Part shown: piece after piece, positions 8,665-17,757 of the stretch
Numbering within the stretch: position 1 is the first letter of the stretch
Layout: each line of letters begins with the position of its first letter
NCBI GenBank assembly: GCA_963677605.2
Contig: CAXXDX010000006.1
Location: 806,001-870,000, forward strand
Length of the DNA: 64,000 nucleotides
Origin: JAGLOK01 sp963677605
GTDB lineage: Bacteria > Bacillota > Clostridia > Christensenellales > UMGS416
Reading direction: 5' to 3'
Notes under the pieces: generated by a model
Told to the model about the DNA's origin: nothing
Databases searched by the model: none
Seen by the model: the letters and a program-made list of their open reading frames with translations, nothing else
Position numbers and translations under genes: made by a program

Positions 8665-9729
8665 TTATCCTTTTACAGCCCCAAGCATGCTTGACTTAAC
8701 AAAAAGATTCTGGAATGCCAAGTAAACTATAAGCATTGGTATGACAGACAGAAACAACCCTGAATACATAGCCTGGAAGTTAGTCGTATACGTTCCGCTC
8801 AGAGAACTTATCAATGCTGTTATTGGCTGTTTTTCAGGTTTTAAGTAAAGCAGTCCGTTAAGCATATTGTTCCAGACACCGGGCAGAACAATCGCAAGAT
8901 ATGCAGCAAAAGGCGTCTTCATGTTTGGAAGCAAGATCCTCCAGAAATATGTTGTTCTTGATCCGCCGTCAATAGCAACAGATTCCCACAGTTCTTCCGG
9001 TATCGTAGATATATACGATGTGAATAGCATGACCGGAACTGCGCCACCCTGCGCTCCAAGCAATATTAGTGCCCAGTAGCTGTTATAAAGGTGGAGATAT
9101 CTTGTCATGATTACATAACACGGAAGCATTGTAACAGCTCCGGGTATAATCATCGAAAATATGTACAGATTATATAGATTCTGATGCCACTTCTTTTTAA
9201 ATCTCGCCAGTACAGAGCTTGTCATTATTGTGAACATTCCGCCAAATGAGAGAGTTCCCACAACAATAATCATCGTGTTTAACACCGCTCGCATGAATCC
9301 TTCATTCCAAATAGTCAAGATACCATTAAACCTAACCAGCGGACCTAAGTATTCAGCAATCTTATCTTCGGGGATATCATACTTTTCTGCCATTTGCTGA
9401 AGTGTTAAGTTAGGATTTACATAGCCCGAAATTCCCATCTCTTCTTTAAACTCAGCTAAATCCAAGTTATAATATGTCGCCATATTACCGAACTTATAAT
9501 TCATGTTGAACTCTTCTGCCGGTGGTATCCAAAGATGCAGCTCGGTGCTGTCTTTTGTAGCAACAAACGATCTTACGAAAAGGAAGTAGAAAGGTATAAT
9601 TGTGATTATAGTATATACAATCAACATTGTTGTAACAATTATACGGAATATTTTCTGATTTCTTCTTCTTTTGATTCCAGGATTGATTTCCTGCTGAATA
9701 TTTTCATTTTTACTTATATCGGTACTCAT
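8665..9729 (-). CDS. CUT1 ABC sugar permease, MalG-like
   Basis: 354-residue inner membrane permease with six predicted helices. An unusually long extracellular stretch (about residues 60-130, with NLTLQQMAEKYDIPEDKIAEYL) lies between helices 1 and 2. The EAA loop that docks the ATPase is ELWESVAIDGGSRTTYFWRILLP (about 240-262). It pairs with the MalF-like permease at 9762-10673 and the binding protein at 10850-12292. No ATPase gene is adjacent; the MsmX-like protein at 60388-61458 is the obvious candidate (inference). The substrate is unknown; neighbours are fucosidases. Confidence 0.92.
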   Translation of the reverse strand: MSTDISKNENIQQEINPGIKRRRNQKIFRIIVTTMLIVYTIITIIPFYFLFVRSFVATKDSTELHLWIPPAEEFNMNYKFGNMATYYNLDLAEFKEEMGISGYVNPNLTLQQMAEKYDIPEDKIAEYLGPLVRFNGILTIWNEGFMRAVLNTMIIVVGTLSFGGMFTIMTSSVLARFKKKWHQNLYNLYIFSMIIPGAVTMLPCYVIMTRYLHLYNSYWALILLGAQGGAVPVMLFTSYISTIPEELWESVAIDGGSRTTYFWRILLPNMKTPFAAYLAIVLPGVWNNMLNGLLYLKPEKQPITALISSLSGTYTTNFQAMYSGLFLSVIPMLIVYLAFQNLFVKSSMLGAVKG

Positions 9730-9761
9730 TTTTTCCTCCTGTTAAGCGCATCAAACTATTT

Positions 9762-10673
9762 TTAGTATTGCTTTTTCCTCTGCCAGCGTACCAGCAGGAA
9801 CGCGACTATAATAAGAGGTACAAATACAGTCAGTGACATTGCTACAGATTGTGAAAGACCTCCGGTAAATCCTTTTTTATACACAAGAACCGATAGGAAT
9901 ACGGCACTTTCATTTCCGTACATTGCCCCCAATCCAAATAGCTCATCAATAAGGTTAAATGATCCAATAAAGCAGACAACGGTTGCCATAACTATCGAAG
10001 GTATTATCTGCGGTATATATATATACCATAATTTCTGCCAATAGTTTGCTCCGTCAACAAGAGCAGCCTCTATATTGTCAGCCGGTATGGAAAGAAGTCC
10101 ACCCAGGAAGAATGCCATATTAAGGCCGGCATAACGCCAACCGGTAGTCAGCGGAAGTACCCAAGTAACCGCCGCTTGTGTTTTAATGTCAAACGGTTCG
10201 CTTATCATCCCTATTTTTTGAAGAAGCAGATTCAGAGAACCAGTATCTTTTGAAAATAGTAGTGTAAGCAACATTCCTGTTCCTAAGCCTGAAATCATAT
10301 AAGGCATATATATTATAGTAAAAAATGACTTTTTAAGCTTTGATTTATACTCATACATTAAAAGAGCAAGAGTTAAACCAAACAAATAAATCGTTGCATA
10401 ATTTAAAACCGTAAACCTTATTGTTCTTCCTAATGCAGGAAAGAATTCCGAAACAAAAGGCTGCTGGAATATAGTAACAAAGTTTCTAAACCCAACATAT
10501 AGTACTTCATTATCTATGAAAGTTTTTCTGTCGGTTAAAACCATTGGTATTGCTATAAAGAAAGGCAATATTGTAAAAGTTATATATAGCAGCAACTGAG
10601 GCGATATAAACAGGATTTCATGCAATGTTTCCCGCCTCTTTCTCACAGAATAATTTTTGTTTGCTTTTTTCAT
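9762..10673 (-). CDS. CUT1 ABC sugar permease, MalF-like
   Basis: 303-residue membrane permease with six predicted helices. The EAA motif is NIEAALVDGANYWQKLWYIYIPQI (about 212-234). It starts with a strong GGAGG site and sits 32 bp upstream of its MalG-like partner. A 176 bp spacer with two overlapping hairpins separates it from the binding protein gene, probably so that binding protein is made in excess over the membrane subunits. Confidence 0.92.
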   Translation of the reverse strand: MKKANKNYSVRKRRETLHEILFISPQLLLYITFTILPFFIAIPMVLTDRKTFIDNEVLYVGFRNFVTIFQQPFVSEFFPALGRTIRFTVLNYATIYLFGLTLALLMYEYKSKLKKSFFTIIYMPYMISGLGTGMLLTLLFSKDTGSLNLLLQKIGMISEPFDIKTQAAVTWVLPLTTGWRYAGLNMAFFLGGLLSIPADNIEAALVDGANYWQKLWYIYIPQIIPSIVMATVVCFIGSFNLIDELFGLGAMYGNESAVFLSVLVYKKGFTGGLSQSVAMSLTVFVPLIIVAFLLVRWQRKKQY

Positions 10674-10740
10674 CCGTGTCCCTCCACATAATAAGTCCGC
10701 AGCAATTCGGACATAATAAAAGTATTAACGATTTATTTCC

Positions 10741-10787
10741 CGGCCACTATTTAAAGCATGCAGCCAACATGTTTTAAATAATGGCCG
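10741..10787 (-). other. long intercistronic hairpin, overlapping its neighbour
   Basis: 20 nt arms at 10741-10760 and 10768-10787 with a 7 nt loop. In minus-strand RNA 19 of 20 positions pair (one G-U). It shares the bases of the ATGGCCG arm (10781-10787) with the hairpin at 10780-10810, so the two cannot both form. Confidence 0.65.
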
Positions 10788-10810
10788 TCCGTCTGAGACA
10801 GACGGCCATT
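10780..10810 (-). terminator. hairpin after the binding-protein gene
   Basis: Perfect 10 bp stem AATGGCCGTC / GACGGCCATT with an 11 nt loop, 39 bp after the binding protein stop. Only ATTATTTAAA follows on the minus strand, so it is more a transcript stabiliser or partial terminator than a full stop. Confidence 0.65.
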
Positions 10811-10849
10811 TTCGGTGTAATACCGAAGTTCTTGTGTTAATTTACAATC

Positions 10850-12292
10850 TTACTCGAAAGAGTAAGCAGCATCGAAACGCTGTTGAAGAATGTCGCACAA
10901 ATCCTGTATTGAGATTGTTCCTTCGAAATAGTCGCCATATGTTCCAGCCATGTCGTCTGAAGAGAGAACCTGAGCAGCATCTTTAACGATGTATTTGTAT
11001 GCAAGGCCTTGTCCCCAAGGTGCTGAATCAAATAATACGTCTCCGAAGAATCCTTCAAGGATAGGTTTGATTACTGTTACATACTGTGAACCAGTAAGTT
11101 CTGGGAATCCAACTTCTGAAAGATCCATAAGCGGAACTGTGCTGAATGCTTCTGCACGGATTTTCATGATCTCAGGGCTGTTCCACCAGATGAATGCTTT
11201 TACAGCTTCTTCTTGGTTTTCACCATCAATGTTTGATGTGTAAAGAGCTGCGCCGCGTCCGCCTGTAACAGGACCGTTCTGAATAATGCCGTCTGCGTTT
11301 GCAGGATATGGGAAACCTGAAAGCTGTGCTTCCGGATCAGCAGTTTCAACTTTTGTCCAAAGCCATGGGCCGTGGAAGCAAAGGATTGAGCTTCTTGCTG
11401 TGAATCCAGCTTCAAAGTCTGATTCCCAGTTACGTGTCCACCATTTTTCAGGCAAGTATCCCATGTCATACCATTCTTTGAGTTTCTCAAATGCAGGTAC
11501 ATAAGGGTTAGCTTCTACATCGTTCCAAGCAGTTCTGCCCATCCAAAGCTCTGTAAGCTCTGTCTGGTTTGTTCCCATAGCAACTGCGAGTTCATCAATC
11601 TGCTGATTGAACACGCACCATGAGTGCCAGCCCATATCAAGAGTGTACTTGATTGAGTCTGAAGCATCAACATAAGTTTTAAGTTCTGCGAGGAAAGCAT
11701 CAAAGTCGTCCATTGAACGAACTGTATCGCGAGGTGCAAGACCTGCAGCTTCCATTTCGTCTTCATAATAGATGAAGCTGAATGTTATTCCTGAGAAAGG
11801 ATTCAGGCAAGGTACATAGCCTTCTTCTGTTCCGTTTTCTGTTGAATAAAGGTTGATAGCATCAAATGTTATCAAATCCCAGTAAGGATAGCCGATGTCA
11901 GCTAAGTTCTGATAAGTTTTATAATCGTTCTTGTCAACGCCTGCATTCAAAATGAGGTCAGGAGCGTCTCCGCTTGCTACGCGTGTGTTGTATGCAGCAG
12001 CAGTGTCCTCGTTGATTGAAATCATATCAATAGTTACATGTGGATTTTCTTCCATGTATATATTCCAGATTTCCATTTCTGTAGCTGCATATTCAGGTTG
12101 TGATGCAACTACTTCAAGTGTTACGGGTACTGCTTCTTCAGCAGCTTCTTCTGTCTTTTCTTCTGCGGGTGCTTCTGTAGCCTCTTCTTTAGCAGGCTCG
12201 TCAACCGGATCTTCAGTTTTTGAAGTACAGCCGAGTGCCATTGATGCAACCATCATAAGAGCAACCAGTAAAATGAGTAATTTTTTTGCCAT
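10850..12292 (-). CDS. sugar-binding lipoprotein of a CUT1 importer
   Basis: 480-residue extracellular solute-binding protein of family 1. The signal peptide MAKKLLILLVALMMVASMALGC ends in a lipobox (ALGC, Cys22), followed by a Glu/Ala-rich linker (about 25-55) that tethers the domain to the membrane. The rest is a two-lobed ligand domain with many Trp residues, usual for oligosaccharide binding. It heads the operon binding protein-MalF-MalG and is divergent from the GH29-SGNH operon across a 519 bp spacer, which suggests both serve one substrate, possibly a fucosylated oligosaccharide (inference). Confidence 0.92.
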   Translation of the reverse strand: MAKKLLILLVALMMVASMALGCTSKTEDPVDEPAKEEATEAPAEEKTEEAAEEAVPVTLEVVASQPEYAATEMEIWNIYMEENPHVTIDMISINEDTAAAYNTRVASGDAPDLILNAGVDKNDYKTYQNLADIGYPYWDLITFDAINLYSTENGTEEGYVPCLNPFSGITFSFIYYEDEMEAAGLAPRDTVRSMDDFDAFLAELKTYVDASDSIKYTLDMGWHSWCVFNQQIDELAVAMGTNQTELTELWMGRTAWNDVEANPYVPAFEKLKEWYDMGYLPEKWWTRNWESDFEAGFTARSSILCFHGPWLWTKVETADPEAQLSGFPYPANADGIIQNGPVTGGRGAALYTSNIDGENQEEAVKAFIWWNSPEIMKIRAEAFSTVPLMDLSEVGFPELTGSQYVTVIKPILEGFFGDVLFDSAPWGQGLAYKYIVKDAAQVLSSDDMAGTYGDYFEGTISIQDLCDILQQRFDAAYSFE

Positions 12293-12328
12293 TTCATAAC
12301 TCCTTCTTTTTTATTACTAAACATGGAT

Positions 12329-12338
12329 AACCATGGTT
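12329..12338. promoter_or_regulatory. palindrome AACCATGGTT in the importer leader
   Basis: A perfect 10 bp palindrome 37-46 bp upstream of the binding-protein ATG, a suitable place for a repressor. No second copy was noticed in the window, so an operator role is only suggested. Confidence 0.3.
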
Positions 12339-12767
12339 CAGTCTTCTAAAACAATAACTATATTGAGATATAATCATTTAAATACTTCTTCTTTATTAAC
12401 TTAATTTTAGTAATTTTTTAAATGATTTTTAGTAGACTTATATAGATAAACGCTATAAAACACAAAATAATGTAGCAAACCAAACAATAAATAAGCATTA
12501 TTTTTGTGCCAATTTAGCAGGTTCATTATAGTTCTCATATATTCTATAAGCAATATGGTTTGATGTTTTAGTAAAAAACGTCCATACAAAGCTAAAATAA
12601 TGTCATATAAAAATGTTTCATGTAATTATCACAAAAAGTTTGGTTTCACATTTTATAATATCTGCAATTTTTAATTCAAATTATTAGATCTAGCCTTACA
12701 CTTTCAAGCACTAAAACCAGACAATAAAATACATGATACCGTGAATACTTTTTTTATATTAAAAATG

Positions 12768-12773
12768 TATAAT
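12768..12773 (+). promoter_or_regulatory. -10 box for the GH29-SGNH operon
   Basis: TATAAT lies 38 bp upstream of the GH29 start. No good -35 box is found 16-18 bp above it, so an activator may be needed. Confidence 0.4.
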
Positions 12774-12811
12774 AGGGATAAATCTATTATTGAAAACGGA
12801 GCTATAATACC

Positions 12812-14239
12812 ATGGAAATGATGATGGAACGCTTAAGAAGCACCAACGAAGTAAAACTTAACTGGGACGGATTGTATAGAAGTGCACCTGAATGGTTTAA
12901 AGACGCAAAGTTTGGTTTGTTCTTTCACTGGGGACCATATAATGTGCCCGAATGGGAAAATGAATGGTACTCACGAAATATGTACTCAAAAGGTCATACC
13001 GCTAATAAACATCATGAACAAACATATGGACCACTAAGCGAATTCGGCTATAAAGATTTTTATAATGATTTTAAAGGTGAAAACTTCAACGCAAAAAAAT
13101 GGGTTGATTTCATTGAGCGCTGCGGAGCAAAATATGCAGGCCCCGTTGCCGAGCATGCAGATGGATTTTCCATGTGGAACAGCGATATCAATCCAGTTAA
13201 TTCTGTAAACTACGGTCCGAGAAGAGACGTTGTAGGCGAGCTTATCACTGAGCTTAAAAAGAGAGACTTCCCTGTTCTTGCATCACTTCATCATGCATGG
13301 TTTTGGGGATGGTTTATGTCCAGCGATCCGGAAGCCGATGTATATAATCCGTCAAACGAAAAGTTCTATGGTCCTATACTTCCCTATTCTGCTATACAGT
13401 ATTCCCCTTATCCGCTGCCTGATGATAAGTTCTGTGAAACATGGCTCGAAAAATGCAAAGAAGTAGTTGATAGATATGAACCTGACATGATTTATTTTGA
13501 CAGCCGTACAAATATAATAAAGGAAGAATACAGGCGGGAATTCCTGCGCCATTTCTATAAATATGCAGATGACAGCAAAAAGGATGTTCTTCTTACCTAT
13601 AAACAGGAAGATTATCCTGAAGGCACTGCAGTTCATGACATTGAATGCACAAGGCTTGCCGAAACTCCCCCATACTATTGGCAGACAGATGATAAGACCG
13701 ACTGGAAGACATGGTGCCATGTTCGAACACCTAATTATAAATCTTCAAAAAGAATAATACAGCAGTTAATTGATGTGGTTTCAAAAAACGGTAATCTGAT
13801 TTTAAACGTCGGTCCGAAAACCGATGGTACATTCCCGGAGGAATTAGCTAAAATAATGTACAAAGTCGGAGACTGGCTAAAGATTAACGGAGAGGCTATA
13901 TATGGAACAAGACCTTTCCGAATACACGGAGAAGGCCCTACTCGTTTTGAAAAGCCGGACCTTAACGAGATGGACATACAGGAATTCACAGCTAAAGACA
14001 TAAGATATACAACCAAAGGCAAAACACTTTATGCAATAGTTATGGCACCGCCTGCTGGCGAAATAGTAATGACTGAGCTTGCCGATGGCAAAGAAATGCC
14101 ATTTAATGAAGTTGAAAAAATTGATTTAGTTGGAGGCCATGAAAATCTCTCTTGGATCAGAAATTCCAACGGATTAAGCGTAACTGTTCCTTCAGGTGAT
14201 GAAGAAACCGCCTGCGTTTTAAGAATTACAGGAAATTGA
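12812..14239 (+). CDS. GH29 family alpha-L-fucosidase
   Basis: 475-residue retaining alpha-L-fucosidase. KFGLFFHWGPYNVPEW (about 33-48), AEHADGFSMWNS (about 113-124) and the nucleophile segment DMIYFDS with Asp230 match GH29. The typical WFDG is here YFDS. A C-terminal beta domain follows at about 350-475. No leader is seen, so it acts in the cytoplasm on imported fucosides. It is the first gene of a two-gene operon with an SGNH hydrolase 20 bp downstream. It is clearly different from the GH29 at 46371-47717, so the two probably differ in linkage preference. Confidence 0.92.
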   Translation: MEMMMERLRSTNEVKLNWDGLYRSAPEWFKDAKFGLFFHWGPYNVPEWENEWYSRNMYSKGHTANKHHEQTYGPLSEFGYKDFYNDFKGENFNAKKWVDFIERCGAKYAGPVAEHADGFSMWNSDINPVNSVNYGPRRDVVGELITELKKRDFPVLASLHHAWFWGWFMSSDPEADVYNPSNEKFYGPILPYSAIQYSPYPLPDDKFCETWLEKCKEVVDRYEPDMIYFDSRTNIIKEEYRREFLRHFYKYADDSKKDVLLTYKQEDYPEGTAVHDIECTRLAETPPYYWQTDDKTDWKTWCHVRTPNYKSSKRIIQQLIDVVSKNGNLILNVGPKTDGTFPEELAKIMYKVGDWLKINGEAIYGTRPFRIHGEGPTRFEKPDLNEMDIQEFTAKDIRYTTKGKTLYAIVMAPPAGEIVMTELADGKEMPFNEVEKIDLVGGHENLSWIRNSNGLSVTVPSGDEETACVLRITGN

Positions 14240-14259
14240 AATAACGGAGAAATCAAAAA

Positions 14260-14976
14260 ATGATAAAAATAGAAAACAAAGCCGACGTCGCCGTAATAGG
14301 CGACAGTATTACTCAGATGGGCTACTACATCGACTTTATGAAAGAGTATCTGGACGAGGTTTACCCTGATAATAGAATTTCATTTATAAACCTTGGAAGA
14401 AGCGGAGAAACCGTTTCAGGGTTGTGCGAAAAAGACCGTCCTGCACCAAGAGGATGCCTCTTCGAGAGAATTGATGAAGTAAAAGAACATATAATAAAAG
14501 CGGATGCTTTTATTTTCTGCTACGGTATGAACGATGGAGTATATGAACCATACAGCGAAAACCACATGCAGGCATTTAAAGACGGAATAAACAAACTGTG
14601 TAATATATTAAGAAAATATAACAAGCCAATTCTGGCGGTTACTCCTCCATCATTTGACGGAGAAAGCTATTATAAGTGGAAAGACGCACAGCCCGCTCCA
14701 AACCCAGAAGATCCCATATATCCTCAGCCATATATAAACTACAACAAAGTCTTAGATAAGTATTCAAATTGGATTATCTCTCAGGAAGGTATTCTGTTTG
14801 ATAAAGCCGCCGACATACATACCCCTCTCAACAATTACATTGAAGAAAAAAAGAAAGAAAACAAAGACTACATATACGGAGACGGTATACACCCAACCAA
14901 AGACGGACACTACCTTATGGCAAAAGTAATTTTAAAAGAGCTTACGGGAGATGAAATGCCTAACTACTGTAAATAG
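14260..14976 (+). CDS. SGNH/GDSL-type esterase
   Basis: 238-residue SGNH hydrolase. Block I VAVIGDSITQMG carries the nucleophile serine, block III is YGMNDG, and block V GDGIHPTKDGHYLMA carries the Asp-His pair. No signal peptide is seen. Relatives remove acetyl groups from plant oligosaccharides. Its coupling to GH29 suggests that it strips esters that would block the fucosidase. The true acyl group cannot be read from sequence. Confidence 0.85.
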   Translation: MIKIENKADVAVIGDSITQMGYYIDFMKEYLDEVYPDNRISFINLGRSGETVSGLCEKDRPAPRGCLFERIDEVKEHIIKADAFIFCYGMNDGVYEPYSENHMQAFKDGINKLCNILRKYNKPILAVTPPSFDGESYYKWKDAQPAPNPEDPIYPQPYINYNKVLDKYSNWIISQEGILFDKAADIHTPLNNYIEEKKKENKDYIYGDGIHPTKDGHYLMAKVILKELTGDEMPNYCK

Positions 14977-14978
14977 AG

Positions 14979-15006
14979 AAAAAGCAACCGCGTGGTTGCT
15001 TTTTTA
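14979..15006. terminator. bidirectional terminator between convergent operons
   Basis: AGCAACC / GGTTGCT stem with a 4 nt loop, flanked by A's on one side and T's on the other. It serves the GH29-SGNH operon (plus) and, within 4 bp of its stop, the transaldolase-like gene (minus). Confidence 0.9.
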
Positions 15007-15009
15007 AAA

Positions 15010-16086
15010 TCAATTATTATTTCTGGCTTTTCCTATCTCTGCAAGCAGATAGTTCCACCCATTCACAAAAGAGTTTCTAAACAGTACAACAGGACCAAAT
15101 GATGCAAATTCCTCTTCCGTTAATCCATTTTCTTCATAAGCTCTTCTGAAATCTTTCACTTTGCCAAGAAGTTCAGCTAAAACCTCCGGAGATTCTTCGG
15201 CGTGCAGCCTGTCTACCACAGGAGGTTCATTTGATAGCAGAGTGTTTGCAGTTCCGTTCCAGTTAATTGTTATATGCATAGGTCCGCCTACAAGTTCCGT
15301 AAAGTGATAAAGCTTCTTAGCTCCCCCACCCAAAAACGTTATAGGATAGTCTCTCTCCTGGATTATCTTGAATTGCTGTCTTGCAATTATACAGCCTGCC
15401 TGCTCTAAAACTTGAGGCTCGATATGTATATTTTCCACTTGAGCTCTTGCCCAAATATAATCATCAAACGCTCCGGAAATGTGCGCAAGGAAAAACGGAG
15501 GAGTTTTGCCCGACGAAGAAGATGCCTGTTTATATACCTCACAAGCTTTTATAGCTTGCGCAGTACTCATAACCTCGGTTGCCATAATCGGTATATTTTT
15601 TTTAACCAAATGGCTGATTGCTTCAAGACCTGCATGAGTTACAGGTATTTTTATCATTACATTCGGGCCAAGTTCACGGCTTTCCATCGCTTCGTTAATG
15701 ATTTGTGCCGGGTCTCTGTCAAGCATAGGATTACCCTGTAGAGTTACAAAACCTTCCCTGCCGTCAAAATTCTTATATATCCCTTTAAAATACGGCACGA
15801 TTTTCTTAACGAGCATACGATACACATACCCGGCCGCTTCATTGTTATCTTCATAGGTATGAACGGCGTCTTTGATAAGCTTCCTTACTGTGTCATGCTC
15901 TTGACTGTTTTCTAACAGCTTCATTGCATATGTAGGATTAGTTGTGCAGCCTACAGCACCTGCTTTTATAGATAGCTTAACTTCTTTTAAGCTAGGGTTA
16001 TTTATCCAGAACCTGCTTCCAAACTGCTGGCTTACTTTGTAAAAATAACCTTTTCTTTTTGGAAATTTAACTCCCAATGATTTCAC
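15010..16086 (-). CDS. transaldolase-like protein 1
   Basis: 358 residues, GTG start. The TIM-barrel features GCTTNPTYA (about 46-54) and NVMIKIPVTHAGLEAI with the Schiff-base Lys146 are those of the transaldolase/fructose-6-phosphate aldolase superfamily. Where these enzymes have a catalytic Asp in strand 1 (LDTSD in FSA), this protein reads FWINNPS (Asn29, Asn30) and no Asp is visible. It may therefore be an aldolase of changed specificity rather than a true transaldolase. It is the last gene behind YesM-YesN-binding protein. A related copy sits at 34913-35953. Confidence 0.8.
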   Translation of the reverse strand: MKSLGVKFPKRKGYFYKVSQQFGSRFWINNPSLKEVKLSIKAGAVGCTTNPTYAMKLLENSQEHDTVRKLIKDAVHTYEDNNEAAGYVYRMLVKKIVPYFKGIYKNFDGREGFVTLQGNPMLDRDPAQIINEAMESRELGPNVMIKIPVTHAGLEAISHLVKKNIPIMATEVMSTAQAIKACEVYKQASSSSGKTPPFFLAHISGAFDDYIWARAQVENIHIEPQVLEQAGCIIARQQFKIIQERDYPITFLGGGAKKLYHFTELVGGPMHITINWNGTANTLLSNEPPVVDRLHAEESPEVLAELLGKVKDFRRAYEENGLTEEEFASFGPVVLFRNSFVNGWNYLLAEIGKARNNN

Positions 16087-16117
16087 CTTGCCTTACTCAT
16101 AATTATCTGTCGTAATT

Positions 16118-17734
16118 TTACTTAATGTCATATTTTTTAGCCAACTCATTCATGTCAGCTATCATTTCATTTATACCCTCATCTTCATACCCTGCAACAA
16201 TATTTTGCCATGCTGCCATAGCATCATCTGAAGATAGAATAACTCTGGTTATATCATCAATTACTCTGTCTGAGGTAAATTCATTATTACCCATCGAAGC
16301 AAGCGTCATAAACTCTACCGGTCTATCCATTACAACTGTATTATTAAATGTCCATTCCATATAGTCATAGCACATAGTTGCTACATCTTCTCCATAAACA
16401 AAGTTGTTTGATTCATTAGGCAAAAAATCCTGCTTACTAACTCCCCAACTTGCAAGCGTTGATAAATAACTTGCTGATGGATAAATCTCATCCAGAGGCA
16501 TATATCCATCACCTTCAGAGTTTTTAGTTCTTGTAATTTTCACACCATCGCCTGTATTGTTAAAGTCTTTGCCTTCAATGCCATACTTTGCCAGCTGAGT
16601 TCCTTCAGCGGACATAAGGTAATCATAAAGAGAAAGTATTCTTTCCATTTTCCCGTCATCCACCGAAGAAGAAATCAGACTCTCGGACCAATAACTTATG
16701 CTTACATTTCTATAAGTATTACCATCCAACGAAGGAAACACAGGAAGCAAATCCACACACTCATCAAAATCTTTTCCGGGCTGGTACTCATTCCACAGCT
16801 CTTTAACAGTCGAAACTGCAGATGGCGAACTCTTATACTCCAATGCTCCAAGCTCCCCTTTTGCAAATTTACTGGTCGCTTCATTAACTCGTTGAATGGC
16901 AAAGTCCTGATCTAAGGCCTTTGTCTCATACATGTAATCCAGAGCGGTTATAATGTCTAAAAAATCTTCTGTCATAAAAGACGGTATATACTCACCATCT
17001 CTTTTAACCCATGAATATGTATTAAAATCCGCATGAAGCGTAAGTATTACCCATTTGCCCAAGGCATATCTGTTGTTAACGCTTAATCCTGAAGTGTCAT
17101 CCACGCCGTTACCATCAGGATCTTCTAAGGCAAACCTTGTCAGCATTTCGGAAAACTCCTCAAAATTCTGAGGATTTTCAATTCCGAGCGCCTCCATCCA
17201 GTCACGCCTTATTAAAAGGCCAACATCGCTGTATGACAAATCTTCGTCTGCAAAAGCTGTCCTTGGAATACAATAGTATTTCCCATCTATCTCTAGAAGT
17301 TTTGCTTCATCTAAGCTCAGAGCCTTTACAACATTCCCATGTTGCTCCAGATTCTGTGGCAATGCTCTTATTATTCCCTGCTTTGCCCAATCCCAATATG
17401 TCGAGCTGCGTGTTACATTTGCACTAAAAACATTTGGAAGCTTTCCTGTAGATGCCATAATAAGATATCGCTCTAAATAGTCCCCCCATGAAACACTCAC
17501 AGGCGAAATGCTTATATTAAACTTATCTTCAATAGCCCGTAGAAGTTCATCATATGTACCTACAGCATTATCAATATCCCAATATCCTATACTAATATCA
17601 TAGTGTACGGGATATGAATTGTTTACTAAGTCTGTGCTTTCTGCAGCAATATTATTGTCTGTCGAAACCGAACACGAACAAAGAATGATAGCTGAAATTA
17701 TATATAATGCTATTGATTTGATCTTATTCTTCAT
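16118..17734 (-). CDS. orphan sugar-binding lipoprotein next to YesMN
   Basis: 538-residue extracellular solute-binding protein (family 1, larger LplA-like class). The short signal peptide MKNKIKSIALYIISAIILCSC carries a lipobox-like LCSC. The ligand domain includes EDPDGNGVDDTSGL, an acidic metal-binding-like loop (about 208-221) common in this class. No permease gene is adjacent. It could feed permeases encoded elsewhere or act as the sugar-sensing partner of YesM, encoded just upstream (inference). It lies 32 bp from the transaldolase-like gene and 24 bp from YesN. Confidence 0.85.
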   Translation of the reverse strand: MKNKIKSIALYIISAIILCSCSVSTDNNIAAESTDLVNNSYPVHYDISIGYWDIDNAVGTYDELLRAIEDKFNISISPVSVSWGDYLERYLIMASTGKLPNVFSANVTRSSTYWDWAKQGIIRALPQNLEQHGNVVKALSLDEAKLLEIDGKYYCIPRTAFADEDLSYSDVGLLIRRDWMEALGIENPQNFEEFSEMLTRFALEDPDGNGVDDTSGLSVNNRYALGKWVILTLHADFNTYSWVKRDGEYIPSFMTEDFLDIITALDYMYETKALDQDFAIQRVNEATSKFAKGELGALEYKSSPSAVSTVKELWNEYQPGKDFDECVDLLPVFPSLDGNTYRNVSISYWSESLISSSVDDGKMERILSLYDYLMSAEGTQLAKYGIEGKDFNNTGDGVKITRTKNSEGDGYMPLDEIYPSASYLSTLASWGVSKQDFLPNESNNFVYGEDVATMCYDYMEWTFNNTVVMDRPVEFMTLASMGNNEFTSDRVIDDITRVILSSDDAMAAWQNIVAGYEDEGINEMIADMNELAKKYDIK

Positions 17735-17757
17735 TTATAACCTTATCATTAAACTAA

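Larger units (their letters stand above)
12293..12811. other. 519 bp AT-rich divergent promoter region
   Basis: This region separates the importer operon (minus) from the GH29-SGNH operon (plus). It holds the AAGGAG site of the binding protein gene, a 10 bp palindrome at 12329-12338 and a consensus -10 box at 12768-12773. No RNA gene or credible small protein was seen. Confidence 0.6.

Noticed and set aside
12407..12589. 60-codon open frame on the minus strand in the large spacer
   Set aside because: AT-rich, no ribosome site, unlike any known small protein, and placed across the promoter region of the importer.
12790..12803. Catabolite-response-like element TGAAAACGGAGCTA before GH29
   Set aside because: Only the left half fits the cre consensus; the right half fails at three positions.
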